In this document: piece after piece, positions 1 to 10,252 of the stretch
Layout of the letters: each line of letters starts with the position of its first letter
Numbering within the stretch: the stretch's first letter is position 1
Assembly (NCBI GenBank): GCA_002707605.1
Contig: PANK01000020.1
Location: 1 to 62,100 of the forward strand
DNA: 62,100 nucleotides
Reading direction: 5' to 3'
Source of the DNA: Hoeflea sp.
GTDB lineage: Bacteria > Pseudomonadota > Alphaproteobacteria > Rhizobiales > Rhizobiaceae
Position numbers and translations under genes: made by a program
The notes under the pieces: model-generated
Seen by the model: only the letters and a program-made list of their open reading frames with translations
What the model was told of the DNA's origin: nothing
Databases searched by the model: none

Positions 1-1
1 C

Positions 2-88
2 CTGAAGACGTTGAAGCGAGCAATGTACGGCCGCGCCGGCCCAGAATTGATGAGGGCGAGAATGCTACCGTTGAATCACAGACTTTGA
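2..88 (+). pseudogene. C-terminal fragment of a transposase, probably ISL3 family, truncated by the window edge
   Basis: Frame 2 reads LKTLKRAMYGRAGPELMRARMLPLNHRL*; the KRxMYGRxxxELxRxR motif is typical of ISL3-family transposase C-termini. Confidence 0.6.
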
Positions 89-128
89 GGAAGAACCCAA
101 TTAACTGCCCAGCGACAACAGGGTCGCT

Positions 129-1382
129 TCACGCCATTTTTTGTTTTCGCCTTGATAGAGATTCGATAATTTTGTCGATACGACGCAAAAGGTCGTCGTA
201 CGTGATGATGTCCATCATGTTGGCGTACTTGCGCTTTATGACCTCAAAATCAAAAGCTTGGCTCTCCGATAGCGCAGATCTTCCGTTCCGAAGACGGTCG
301 CGGCCGAGAAGTAACATTGCCTTCGGATTGGTGATCCTGATCTCCATGTCAGGAGGTAATTGCGCGCGATACCGCTTGGAGAGTTCACGCTCCCCTTCTA
401 TCCCCCACTTGGAAAGATGGAAGAGATACTTTTCAGCTTGCATGATGGTGCCCGAAAGCGTTTTTGTCGGGACGCTGTTGCCGCGATAAAGGCCGTGGCT
501 GAGAAGAATGTCATCGAAGGGTTTTTTGATTTCAAGCACATCCAGGTTGCCGCTCGCGTCAACCAAACAGATATCAATGAAGCGGTTTTTCCTTTTTGCG
601 GGCTCCGAATAGAAATCGGCGATCTTTACGTTTTCTAGGACCACAACGTATTTCGGGAACAGGAGAAGGATCACCTTGAGAATCAACCTCTGCCAGTCCT
701 TTTCGGTATAAGACCCCGCGCCGCCAAGCCAGCTTGAGATTGTATCTCTTAGATAGCAAAACTTGTCGATTTCCGCTTGCAACAATTCCTCTTGTTCAAG
801 CGGGACATCCGATACGACAGATCTTCGTTTGCTTAGATACGTCTCATAGCTTTCCCGCGCGCTTTGGAGGTTGTCAAAGTACTCTCCGAGAATGGTCTCA
901 ACCCTCGCGCTTGCGTAGCGATCTAGTTCGAGCGAATTGGGGAACTTGGCCAGCAATTCCCGGAACGCAGCTATGGGGATGCTATCATCGTGGGTGCCGC
1001 CAATGATGATCTCGTGGGAATCCTGTTTTACTTTGGCGATCCGTCGGAAGATGCCAACGTTCCGCTCAGCAACGAAGAGTTTGCGATCCAGCGTGATACC
1101 TTCATCGGCAATCAGCACATCGTTCTTGACTCCCAATATCCGGCCCGGAATACGAAAATAGCCCTTCTCGCGAACGGCAAATCGAAAGCGAAAAATAGGC
1201 TCGTCTGCTTCATCGCTCTCGGAAGTTGGGCCTTTGATGAGATCGCTTTTCAAGAAGGAAAAGGCTCGACTGATCCGAACTCTCTTATGCACCCTCAACT
1301 GCTGTAGAACCCAGGCTGCGCCATTGAATTCCGGCTCGTACTCGAGAACCACCCCTCGCCTGTTTGTCTCAAAGTCAATCAT
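129..1382 (-). CDS. Shedu-like immune nuclease (DUF4263 / SduA family)
   Basis: 417 aa; C-terminal PD-(D/E)XK core FIDICLVDASGNLDVLEIKKP plus a downstream region resembling DUF4263 proteins. Confidence 0.75.
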   Translation of the reverse strand: MIDFETNRRGVVLEYEPEFNGAAWVLQQLRVHKRVRISRAFSFLKSDLIKGPTSESDEADEPIFRFRFAVREKGYFRIPGRILGVKNDVLIADEGITLDRKLFVAERNVGIFRRIAKVKQDSHEIIIGGTHDDSIPIAAFRELLAKFPNSLELDRYASARVETILGEYFDNLQSARESYETYLSKRRSVVSDVPLEQEELLQAEIDKFCYLRDTISSWLGGAGSYTEKDWQRLILKVILLLFPKYVVVLENVKIADFYSEPAKRKNRFIDICLVDASGNLDVLEIKKPFDDILLSHGLYRGNSVPTKTLSGTIMQAEKYLFHLSKWGIEGERELSKRYRAQLPPDMEIRITNPKAMLLLGRDRLRNGRSALSESQAFDFEVIKRKYANMMDIITYDDLLRRIDKIIESLSRRKQKMA

Positions 1383-1573
1383 CCAGGGCTCTCACTTCCG
1401 GTTCGAATCAATAAAAGGACGAAGAAGCTGGAAAGTACCTTCGTCACGTCCTGTGAATGACCCCACTGTAACAAAGTCTAATCTTGATTAGATACTGTGC
1501 AATCGTGGCGGCTGCCTATACTGGGGTGGAAGAAGGATGCCAACATTTGGTTGGATTATAGTGGGGAGGCAAT

Positions 1574-3523
1574 ATGTTTGGCTTGGGTGGAAATAAGAAG
1601 GGGCAGGCTGCAAGCGAGACCAGCGATACCGCAGAACAAAGGGTTATCACCACGCTTGCATACCCTCCCGGGTCGCATCTTGAGGAGTACCTGGCCTATT
1701 ACGTCAGCCGACAGAAACCTGGTTACGCTGTCCTCATTACCGGGGAGTGGGGAACAGGCAAGACACATCAAGTGCGGCGGGTGCTTCCCGACGACCGGGC
1801 TCACTACGTCAGCCTGTTTGGATTGACCAAAACCGAAGACGTGGAGGCCCAGGTCTTCGCCAAAATGTTCCCCACAAAGGCCTCACTGAGCAGGCTTGCT
1901 GAGAGAATTGATGCGGTCAATATTCAGGTTCCAGTGGTGGGATCGCTGGGATCTGGCGGCTTGGCATCGGTCTTGGCGACGTCCTTCACAAAGAACGAAA
2001 TCGTCAACACGCGGCCCTTGATATTTGACGATCTCGAGCGCTGTTCCATAGAGAATCGTGCCCTCCTCGGGCTCATCAACCGGTACGTCGAGCATCACAA
2101 ATGCAGGGTCATTGTGATCGCTCATGACGACAAGATCGTTAAGGAATTCGAGGAATCCAAAGAGAAGATTTTCGGCCAATCCCTATTGGTGGAACCCAAC
2201 ATCGATGCGGCGTTTGCCGAGTTTCTGTCATACTTTGCTGACGATGCCGCTCCGGGCAGAATTGCCGAATTTGCGGAAGAGGCGCTCGCGACTTTCAAGG
2301 AGTCACAGACAGCTTCCCTGCGTGTGCTACGCCACGTCGTCGAGGACGTAGTGCGACTTGTGGCCGCCCTGGAGGATCGCCACCTCGAAAATCGAGTGGC
2401 GATGGTAGAACTGGTCAGACTGTTTTCCGCACTCGCAATTGAAACACGCTGCAATCGCCTCGGTCGCGACAATTTGAGAAACCGAAAAGAGGCGATATAC
2501 GGCTACAGGCCAAATGCAGCGGCCAACAATGGTGAACAGGTAGCACCGCCGCCTTTCATGGCAGCAATATCCAGGTACAAATCGGTAGATCTCTCTAGCC
2601 CGTTGTTGAACGACACCGTTCTAATTGAGACGCTCATTGAGGGTCGCTTTGACACCGACCATATCCGCGCTTCTATGAACGCTAGTCACTATTTCCTGGA
2701 GAAACACGAGGCCCCTCCTTGGCAGATCGTTGGAAGCTTTGACAAACTCGATGACGCCGATGTCGATCGCGCGCTCAAGAGAATGGAGGAGCAGTTTGCA
2801 AAGAGAGAAATCACGGAGTCAGGCGAATTTCTCCATGTTGTCTCCCTGAAGATGATGATGGCATCTAGAGGCCTGACCAAAGAGAGTGTCAGAGAGGTCG
2901 CGGACGGCGCAAAGAACTATCTCGATGACTTGCTCAAGGAGGGCCGTTTGCCACCGCGACCCGCCGGTTGGATGTGGTATGATTCTTTTGATGGGTCTTA
3001 TGCCGGCGTCGGATACTGGGTTGCCGATGACTACAAAGCCGAGTTCCAAGAGGTGTTTGAACACCTTGTCGATGCACGTAGCGCCGCCCTTGAGAAGCAG
3101 TTCCCCGAACTCGTCCCAGCGCTGCTTGAGGTCGTTCGCGAGGACGGCCAGAAATTCTTCGAGAAGGTATGCCACACCCGGAACGGCATGATGGAGTATG
3201 AGGATATTCCTATCCTAGCACACATTGCGGCGAAGGACTTTGCGGAAGCCTGGCTCGCTTCCCCCAGGGCCGGCTGGTACTGGATTGGCAATGCGCTAAA
3301 GGAGCGGAACAAGGCCGTCGCCCAGTATCCCACTCTGAAAGCTGAGGCCGATTGGTTCCCGGAAGTGGCGAATGAAATGAGAAAGCAGGCAGAGGAACAA
3401 ACTGGACTTGCTCGGCTACGCATCATTCGAGCAGTTGAACTGATGGGTTTACCGCAGCCAGAAGCGCAAGAGGCATCGTCAGGCCCTACCGGCTCAGAAG
3501 CTGAAGCAGTTCCCGAAGATTAA
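1574..3523 (+). CDS. KAP-like P-loop NTPase
   Basis: Walker A GEWGTGKT; Walker B PLIFDDLER; 649 aa; divergent from the Shedu-like gene. Confidence 0.7.
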   Translation: MFGLGGNKKGQAASETSDTAEQRVITTLAYPPGSHLEEYLAYYVSRQKPGYAVLITGEWGTGKTHQVRRVLPDDRAHYVSLFGLTKTEDVEAQVFAKMFPTKASLSRLAERIDAVNIQVPVVGSLGSGGLASVLATSFTKNEIVNTRPLIFDDLERCSIENRALLGLINRYVEHHKCRVIVIAHDDKIVKEFEESKEKIFGQSLLVEPNIDAAFAEFLSYFADDAAPGRIAEFAEEALATFKESQTASLRVLRHVVEDVVRLVAALEDRHLENRVAMVELVRLFSALAIETRCNRLGRDNLRNRKEAIYGYRPNAAANNGEQVAPPPFMAAISRYKSVDLSSPLLNDTVLIETLIEGRFDTDHIRASMNASHYFLEKHEAPPWQIVGSFDKLDDADVDRALKRMEEQFAKREITESGEFLHVVSLKMMMASRGLTKESVREVADGAKNYLDDLLKEGRLPPRPAGWMWYDSFDGSYAGVGYWVADDYKAEFQEVFEHLVDARSAALEKQFPELVPALLEVVREDGQKFFEKVCHTRNGMMEYEDIPILAHIAAKDFAEAWLASPRAGWYWIGNALKERNKAVAQYPTLKAEADWFPEVANEMRKQAEEQTGLARLRIIRAVELMGLPQPEAQEASSGPTGSEAEAVPED

Positions 3524-3569
3524 CGGGCAGGCCAAACACAACTCAACTCGAACGAAAACATCGAAATGC

Positions 3570-4382
3570 GTGACAAGCATGAGGATAAGCAAACGCTCCC
3601 GCCTTTCGCTCTGCCAGTTCCTGCCAATCCTCGGAAGGCAGCAAATCACAATCCTTTTTGAAAAATATGGGATTTCGACGGACGAAGTGGCGGGAGGCTG
3701 GCACCATTTATCTCTCGAAGAGGCCATAGTGAATGCAATTCGAGAGGCCTCGGATGCACAGGTCACCGAGATTCTCCAAGAGCTTGCGAGGACGGGGCGG
3801 GCGGTCAGATCGAAAATCAGCCCGAAGGTCCTGTATGACGAGCCATGGGCGGACTTGGAGCTTTGCCTCCAGCTAGACAACATTGTCGGGGCAAAGGACG
3901 AGTATGGCCAAGCTCTGGGGCGTTTTGTGCCGATCGAGCCGGCGATAGGTGGCGTACAGACGGTCGATGATGACCTTACCAGCGAGTTGAAACGATCAGG
4001 CCTCACGGGCGTTGACGGCGTTCTCAGCATGATCGAGGAATCGGCGACCGAGTTCAAAGCCGGGAACAAGAACGCCTGCTTGAACGCCGCCCGGGTGGCG
4101 TTGCAAACACTAGCAAGAGGCATTGCTGTCAGGCGACGGCTGACTCATGCAGGAAGTTTTGATGACGATAAATGGGGGCAGGTCATGGCCTATCTCCGGA
4201 AGTCGGGTTTCATAGATAAGAATGAAGAAGACGGGCTTACCGGCGTATACACTTTCGTTAGTCCGGGTTCACATGTGCCGCTCGGTCTCTCCGACCTAGA
4301 ATTCGCGAGACTAGGCCGGACGCTTGCGTTCTCGGCCTGCTATTTCCTAATCAAGGCGGCGAACGCCACGGAGGGAGAATGA
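3570..4382 (+). CDS. HEPN-like abortive-infection-type protein (putative)
   Basis: C-terminal region with RRRLTH (Rx4H) and LTGVYTFVSPGSHVPLG, resembling HEPN/Abi C-terminal domains; 46 nt downstream of the NTPase. GTG start at 3570 or ATG at 3579. Confidence 0.45.
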   Translation: MTSMRISKRSRLSLCQFLPILGRQQITILFEKYGISTDEVAGGWHHLSLEEAIVNAIREASDAQVTEILQELARTGRAVRSKISPKVLYDEPWADLELCLQLDNIVGAKDEYGQALGRFVPIEPAIGGVQTVDDDLTSELKRSGLTGVDGVLSMIEESATEFKAGNKNACLNAARVALQTLARGIAVRRRLTHAGSFDDDKWGQVMAYLRKSGFIDKNEEDGLTGVYTFVSPGSHVPLGLSDLEFARLGRTLAFSACYFLIKAANATEGE

Positions 4383-4403
4383 GGGGTACACCTCTGACAA
4401 ATC

Positions 4404-5090
4404 TCAAGCAGACGAATCTTCAGGGTCCTGTACTGCGGGTGCAGCTGGTACCATGTCCACGAGGATGTGACGGACGTTAATTGGAGCACCATTGTACTGC
4501 TTAAGTTTTCCGTCCCGGATAGCGATGGCTTGATGGTGAGATGCTGCCACAGCCAAGGCGGCGGACGGGCCATAGGTTCCTTGGAGTCTTTTGTCGACAA
4601 CTTCAACGATATCTTCGCCGGGTAGACAAAGAGCATAGCCAAGCATGAATCCCCACGCGTGACCTACGGCATATTGTCCATTAGTGAAGCGAACCACACC
4701 TTGAGTGACATACCTTGTGTTGAGTTGACTATACGCGCTTCCGGCCCCCACGCGCTTGCATTCCACCCCAACGTAGTCCTCCTCATCGCCGAACTGGCGT
4801 AAGAACTTCAGCGTTATGTCAATTCGTCCCGCGATCTCCTGATCAGCCGTCGTCATCTCATCAAGCTCTACCTCCCCGGCCACCTCCAGGTTTGTGAGTC
4901 CCAGCTGCCGTTTTATCCGTTTCATCGCCTTTCGTACGATAACGGTCATCGGAACTTCGAGAAGTCCGGGTGTCAGATGCGGACGCGCCTCATTCGCGCC
5001 CCTGCAAATGAGATCGACAACCGTGTCAATCTCATCGTCCTCCAGTGAAAAGGATGGGACGCCCACCGGCGCATCAGGCGTAAGCTGCAT
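4404..5090 (-). CDS. PD-(D/E)XK restriction-endonuclease-like protein
   Basis: GRIDITLKFL...YVGVECKRV fits D-(x)n-ExK nuclease core; overlaps the methyltransferase gene. Confidence 0.6.
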   Translation of the reverse strand: MQLTPDAPVGVPSFSLEDDEIDTVVDLICRGANEARPHLTPGLLEVPMTVIVRKAMKRIKRQLGLTNLEVAGEVELDEMTTADQEIAGRIDITLKFLRQFGDEEDYVGVECKRVGAGSAYSQLNTRYVTQGVVRFTNGQYAVGHAWGFMLGYALCLPGEDIVEVVDKRLQGTYGPSAALAVAASHHQAIAIRDGKLKQYNGAPINVRHILVDMVPAAPAVQDPEDSSA

Positions 5091-8000
5091 GCGAAGCCTT
5101 AAGCCAATGATCGGCCAGGATTATGTCAGCGTCATTGAGGCCAGCGGTACGGGTCCAATACCTCACTTCCGATGGCTTGACGACAAACAAGCTATCACCA
5201 AGGTAAAGTCGAAGGTTGCGGCGTTCATTTAAGTAGGGAGGAATGTCAGTAGTCATCCAACCTCTGAGTTGCGCCGCGAGTGCCTGCAGTTCGCTTTGTT
5301 CACCTTGTTCGATTGCTGGGTCGCGAGGCGGGGCACCGGCGCCCATCCGGAACCGTACTGCCGTTAGTCCACCTGCGCCGTCTATCCAATCGGCGCTGAT
5401 GAGCGGTTGTGAGAAAACAGCGGCTTCCAGGTGCCTTGCGCCTTTCGATCGCAAATAACCGTCTACAACACTGGCGACCGCCGAAGCATACGCGTGCAGT
5501 GGTTCGCGATTTGGCGGCTTCACGAACGCCCGGCGCCGTTTTCGTCCCTCGAAGATCAGCATGCGCGCCCGTTCGATGCTCTCGCGCGCCAGAACCAGCT
5601 CGAAGCGATCAAATTCATAAAGTTCCGCAACTGCCTCGTCGAGCGCCTCCAGCGCTTCTGATGATGGGTCGTCGGCCGCAGCTTGTTCAGCCCCGATGAC
5701 ACGCTGCAGTGTGGAGGCGTCCAACTTTGTCAAATCTGGAACCCGCAATGAGAGCAGGTCTTTTGGTTCGACGGTTGAGCGTTCCAATCCCCATGCTCCG
5801 CCGCCATAAGCAAGCTGAAAAGTTGTGACACATGAGTTCAAAATCCCCGAAAGAACTGGTGCCAGCGCCGCGCCATGATTAGCAAAGGAGATCCCATAGA
5901 AACTCTCTGTGAAGAGCATGTCGCCATTTGAAAATGCGGCGCTGTATCGCCCGGCCTCAACCCCTGCCTTGAAACTCGCCTTGGGACACGCCAACAGCGG
6001 CCCGAGATAAATAGTCTCGTTGCGAATTCGATGTAGTGCCGGTTGATCGAACAGAGGCAATGACTCGCGATTGATCCTGAACGGAGCATAGCCGTCGGGT
6101 GTAAGTGCTGGCAGATTATAGAAATGCTTCGGCGGGGAATTTGAGTCACCCTCGACTTGGTAGCCCTGACCCCGCTCAATAGTGGAAGCAATTCCCATCG
6201 AGTCGAGGACCTCTTCGAGTGTGGGAAACTCGCGCTCGAGCCGCTCAATCAGCCAACTGTCCCTGACCGTTCCAAAAGTGGCAGCCTTCAGCATTGCCGG
6301 AGTGCGCAGTACCCGTTTGAGCGGAATTGCTCGCAGCTCACTTGGGCCAATGTGGAAGAGGCCGTTGCGAACAAAGTCAGGCGTCCACGGAATGGAACCT
6401 ACGAGGAGTTGGTCTTCTGACGGCATTAGGGAGCATCTTGCAAACAGCAGAAGTGCCGGTCCGGTAGCGTCGGGGAAGAGGTGCTCTTTGCGAAGGGCAG
6501 AAAGATTAACCAACGCGGCTGGCTTCAAACGTGCCAAGAGTGCAGCGCGAGCCTCGACTGCATGTTCATCCTTTGAGAAGAACGGTGAGGCCTTCATCAC
6601 CATGCCTAGGCGACCGAGTTCACCGGCAAGATCCGCGGCAACGTTCAGAAAGGCCCAATCCGGACTTCGCCGGGGACGGAGCGACCGAACCGGGCCCTTG
6701 TTTCTGGCCTTGGCTTTGTTGGTCTTGTCGAATGTCCATGGTGGATTGCCAACAACAGCGTCAAAGGGCTGCGCTAGCAAAATGTCCGGCAATTCCTCTC
6801 CAATCGTATCGGCCTCAAACAACGTTGTCCCAATGAGCCTATCAAACTTCAAATCTGCTACGTCGCTGATTGGCTCTTCATCGAATTCCAAGGCCGCGAG
6901 ATACAAACTGAAAGCTGCGATTCCTAGCGCTGATGGATTGATGTCGATGCCGAACAACTGATGGTAGAGAATATCGCGCACAACGGCTCGCGAAGCCTGC
7001 TCGGTACCGCAGCGGCGCCAAACAAGGCGACGAAACGCCTCAACGAGAAACGCGCCCGAACCACAGGTTGGATCTATTACGCGCGCATTCGCTGGTAAGT
7101 TTTCGAAAACCGGGTCTAGCGTTAGATGCACGAGTTCGACCGGAGTGTAGTGCAACCCCTGCAGACGGGCTTTTTCCTCCGCGCTTGATCGCGCGAATTG
7201 CTGATAAATTGAACTGATCAGGTCGACGGGAATAGCGTCGAAGCGGAAGCGGAACAGCCGACCCTGACCGAAGTTCTCGGGAACTAGACTACGCCCTTCT
7301 ATAAAGTCCCTCATTAACGACAAATGGGCATCACCAAGCCGCATGCGTTCCGCCCCGGGGTCGTCCATCGGGAATAAGTCTCCGTTGAATGTTTCTCGCA
7401 ACCAATCAAACAGCTGGAAAGCGCTATCGGGAGTCGACATCATTGCCGAAAGGTCGGCCCCCAATGAGGTTGGCAGGAAAGGCTGAGCAATTCCCCGATC
7501 AATCAAGTACCATGTAAAAATGCAGCGACCGATGAGGCGCTGAGCTAGGTCGCGCGCTGCAGCAACTTCGGCGGCGCCATCAAGACGGGTATCGGGATTC
7601 GCAGGCGTTAACTCTGTCAGTCCCTGTTCAAGTGCATTTATTTCGCTGAGCAACTCACGATCAACACGATATTGACGATCTATCCTCTTGCCGATTTCGC
7701 TAGACCAGAATGCGCCGGTTTCCGTCGCAAGGCGACCGCACATGGAATCCAGAGCATTGAGGCGATCATCGGCCGTCAGATCAAATCGCTCAAGCGGAGT
7801 TGCGCCTGCATCTCCACCGACACCGTGTCGAGGGGATGCGTAGCAATCGTAGAGACGTACTTCGGTCGGAGTGATGATCCAGAGAAGCGGTGCCAGTCCA
7901 ATGTTCCAAGCCGCTTCATGCCAGCGCGCTATTTCGCTTTCACTCGGGCTGTCGCCGCCGGCGTCTTTGAACAGCGCTGTGGCCGTGTTTTGCGCAGTGA

Positions 8001-8160
8001 ACACGGCATCCGCTTCAAGGCCAACCCGCGGGTCTTTCATAGCAGCCCGCATGCGCGCCGCTTCCGAGCTGTCGCGCGTCAGCAAACCAGGAGCCGGCTG
8101 ACCCTCAGGCCCCAAGTATCCAGTCGCTTGGAGGGCACGTATGAAGGCTGAGGAACTCAT
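5074..8160 (-). CDS. Large class I DNA N6-adenine methyltransferase (Eco57I-like)
   Basis: Motif I VIDPTCGSGAFLVEAF and motif IV VVGNPPWTF; 1028 aa. Confidence 0.8.
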   Translation of the reverse strand: MSSSAFIRALQATGYLGPEGQPAPGLLTRDSSEAARMRAAMKDPRVGLEADAVFTAQNTATALFKDAGGDSPSESEIARWHEAAWNIGLAPLLWIITPTEVRLYDCYASPRHGVGGDAGATPLERFDLTADDRLNALDSMCGRLATETGAFWSSEIGKRIDRQYRVDRELLSEINALEQGLTELTPANPDTRLDGAAEVAAARDLAQRLIGRCIFTWYLIDRGIAQPFLPTSLGADLSAMMSTPDSAFQLFDWLRETFNGDLFPMDDPGAERMRLGDAHLSLMRDFIEGRSLVPENFGQGRLFRFRFDAIPVDLISSIYQQFARSSAEEKARLQGLHYTPVELVHLTLDPVFENLPANARVIDPTCGSGAFLVEAFRRLVWRRCGTEQASRAVVRDILYHQLFGIDINPSALGIAAFSLYLAALEFDEEPISDVADLKFDRLIGTTLFEADTIGEELPDILLAQPFDAVVGNPPWTFDKTNKAKARNKGPVRSLRPRRSPDWAFLNVAADLAGELGRLGMVMKASPFFSKDEHAVEARAALLARLKPAALVNLSALRKEHLFPDATGPALLLFARCSLMPSEDQLLVGSIPWTPDFVRNGLFHIGPSELRAIPLKRVLRTPAMLKAATFGTVRDSWLIERLEREFPTLEEVLDSMGIASTIERGQGYQVEGDSNSPPKHFYNLPALTPDGYAPFRINRESLPLFDQPALHRIRNETIYLGPLLACPKASFKAGVEAGRYSAAFSNGDMLFTESFYGISFANHGAALAPVLSGILNSCVTTFQLAYGGGAWGLERSTVEPKDLLSLRVPDLTKLDASTLQRVIGAEQAAADDPSSEALEALDEAVAELYEFDRFELVLARESIERARMLIFEGRKRRRAFVKPPNREPLHAYASAVASVVDGYLRSKGARHLEAAVFSQPLISADWIDGAGGLTAVRFRMGAGAPPRDPAIEQGEQSELQALAAQLRGWMTTDIPPYLNERRNLRLYLGDSLFVVKPSEVRYWTRTAGLNDADIILADHWLKASHAAYA

Positions 8161-8693
8161 GCGCTTTGCCGCTTCTTTGAAGGACGTGTTGGGGCGACTC
8201 CATCGACAGTAGCGGCACCTTTTTCGCGACGGACAAGCCGGGCCGGAAACAGTTCGAGCTGCCCGGGCGTCGATGCGGGTGTCGTCATACCGAATTCAGC
8301 ACTCAGTAGACTGAGATGACTATCAAGATGGATGACAATCGCGTCCTCGGAACTCGGGTTGCTCACAGCAGCATCAGCGAGTTGCCAACGATTTACACCG
8401 TAGATGGTTATACAGGTGCCCCACAAACGGAGAAACGAGGTGTTGCCGAAAGCATCGCGGATCTCCCCGAAAATCTGACGATGAGCATGTAGCTCAAGAC
8501 GGAATTGGTTTTTGAGAACTGCTGCGACACGCAGGAGGAGTAGCGTCTGCCAACTATACTGCGCTGACGAACCACGACCACGATGCACAATATCGGCAGG
8601 GATCAGTGCTCGCCGGCTAGTCCATTCTCGCAACTGGTTTGTCGACAGGCCAGTCAACCGTCCGGCCGTGCTTGACGCCACTAGCCTCATCAT
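8157..8693 (-). CDS. MerR-like helix-turn-helix regulator at the head of the methyltransferase operon
   Basis: N-term GRLTGLSTNQLREWTSRRALIP...YSWQTLLLLRVAAVLK resembles MerR HTH; 4-nt overlap with the methyltransferase gene. Confidence 0.5.
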   Translation of the reverse strand: MMRLVASSTAGRLTGLSTNQLREWTSRRALIPADIVHRGRGSSAQYSWQTLLLLRVAAVLKNQFRLELHAHRQIFGEIRDAFGNTSFLRLWGTCITIYGVNRWQLADAAVSNPSSEDAIVIHLDSHLSLLSAEFGMTTPASTPGQLELFPARLVRREKGAATVDGVAPTRPSKKRQSA

Positions 8694-8812
8694 TTCGCCC
8701 CTTCCGAAACGGGTATCGCACCCGAACTATCGCGAGAATGGGTATCATACCCCAACCTCATCGGAAAGTGAAAAAGAGAACAAAACCGGGACACTCCTGC
8801 CGAGTCTCGTTG

Positions 8813-9337
8813 CTATAGCCACGATGACTGGTCTTTGGGAAGGCGACCGTCGGGGTCATAGACGGCTACCGAGTCCACGCCGGTCAGATTTGCGGGGTAT
8901 AAGACGAGGTTCGTCCCCCCTGCATGACGCAATGATGGGAAAAGCAAACCGCGTAGACCGGAAGAGATAACGATATCGGCGAGTTTCCACGATGGCGGAA
9001 TGTTCTTGTCGATGCGCGCGATCTTGCGCCACTGGCAATCCCATTCACTCCAAGCGGGATCCCAATGGTTCGGGTCGAACCCCTCCGATAGATCGGCAAC
9101 CTCTTCCAACGTAATCTTATATCCCGCGAGGGTGGCGGGTGGCGTGATAGTCGCGCCCTGTCGATATTCCTCAAGCGCTGTCTGTGGAGCCTCCGACAGG
9201 TACAATGCTTCCACGCCCGGCCGATTGAAGCGGCCGCCATCTCCGGCCGCTCCCGCCCCGCTCGTCGGGAGGAACGCCCATCGCGGTGTAAGATACCTAT
9301 GGTAGACGGCGTCTGGACCAATGCGAGTGATTTTCAC
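8813..9337 (-). CDS. RES-domain toxin
   Basis: YHRYLTPRWAF...GGRFNRPGVEALYLSEAPQTALEEYR is the RES domain signature. Confidence 0.85.
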   Translation of the reverse strand: MKITRIGPDAVYHRYLTPRWAFLPTSGAGAAGDGGRFNRPGVEALYLSEAPQTALEEYRQGATITPPATLAGYKITLEEVADLSEGFDPNHWDPAWSEWDCQWRKIARIDKNIPPSWKLADIVISSGLRGLLFPSLRHAGGTNLVLYPANLTGVDSVAVYDPDGRLPKDQSSWL

Positions 9338-9723
9338 CCGCGAGCTCCGTTCTCGAGATCACGAATATAGGCGAGGACGGCATCAGCATGACCGTCTGCA
9401 ACCAGTTCTGCCGCCGTCCGGTGGTCGTAGTCAGCGATCGGCTCATTTCGATACCAATAGATGGCCTTTTGAATATCGCCCGTGAGTTCGGCAGCGGCCG
9501 AGATCACCTTGATCATCTCGCGCATCTTTAATTGCAGGCGCTCGGATGATGGATTTCGCAGCGTGTTGCGATGCACGCCGGTCAGCTCCGCCAAAGCCAT
9601 TACCTTCACACCGAGCACCGCAGAAAAGCGCGTCGGCGAGATATAAGGTGTCCGAGGTTCCTGGAGGCTGTCCACGAACTTCGATACGACTACGTTGGCC
9701 TGTTCAGCAAGGGCTTGTGCCAT
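9334..9723 (-). CDS. Xre/MbcA/ParS-type antitoxin of RES toxin
   Basis: HTH (LTGVHRNTLRN) plus C-terminal toxin-binding-like region; 4-nt overlap with RES gene; start taken at MAQALAEQ. Confidence 0.8.
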   Translation of the reverse strand: MAQALAEQANVVVSKFVDSLQEPRTPYISPTRFSAVLGVKVMALAELTGVHRNTLRNPSSERLQLKMREMIKVISAAAELTGDIQKAIYWYRNEPIADYDHRTAAELVADGHADAVLAYIRDLENGARG

Positions 9724-10252
9724 GACTAATCTCCGCACTGTTCCATGCACAATATATGCACATTTTCCGGCATATCAAGTCAAATCGGCAATCGTCCAAG
9801 CTGCTCAGCAACGACCCATTCCCCGAAAATCAAGGCAAATTGAAAAGCTTCGGGATGCTTGACGCCATTATGACCCCGAAAAGATGTCCTTGAAGCTTCA
9901 GTTCTCTTGGGGTGCGTCTGTACTCCCAGGTTCCTCCGGCCCGTGACGCGATACGGCCGAATGGACGGCAAAGGACAGTCATATCAAGAGCCGCGACTTC
10001 GCTCCCAGAAGTCGGCACTGAAATTGTTCAGATGGTCGCGATCGTCGGTTTTGACCTCGAACTCGTCAGGAATGTCAGCACCGTCATGCCCTGCCCGAAA
10101 ATAGTCTCGCACCGACCAATGCGCCAGTTGCTCGAGATGCTCCCATTCGCGGCGCAGCTCATTCTCACGATCTTCAGCCAGCTTTCTCGCGCTCGGCTTT
10201 CGCTTCGGCTAGACGGTGAGTTTTTCTTGGTCCATCGTCAAACCAGTGAACA

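Noticed and set aside
5074-8160. BREX PglX or DISARM methyltransferase
   Set aside because: No BREX (BrxA/B/C/Z) or DISARM partner genes nearby; neighbours are only a HTH gene and a small PD-(D/E)XK gene.
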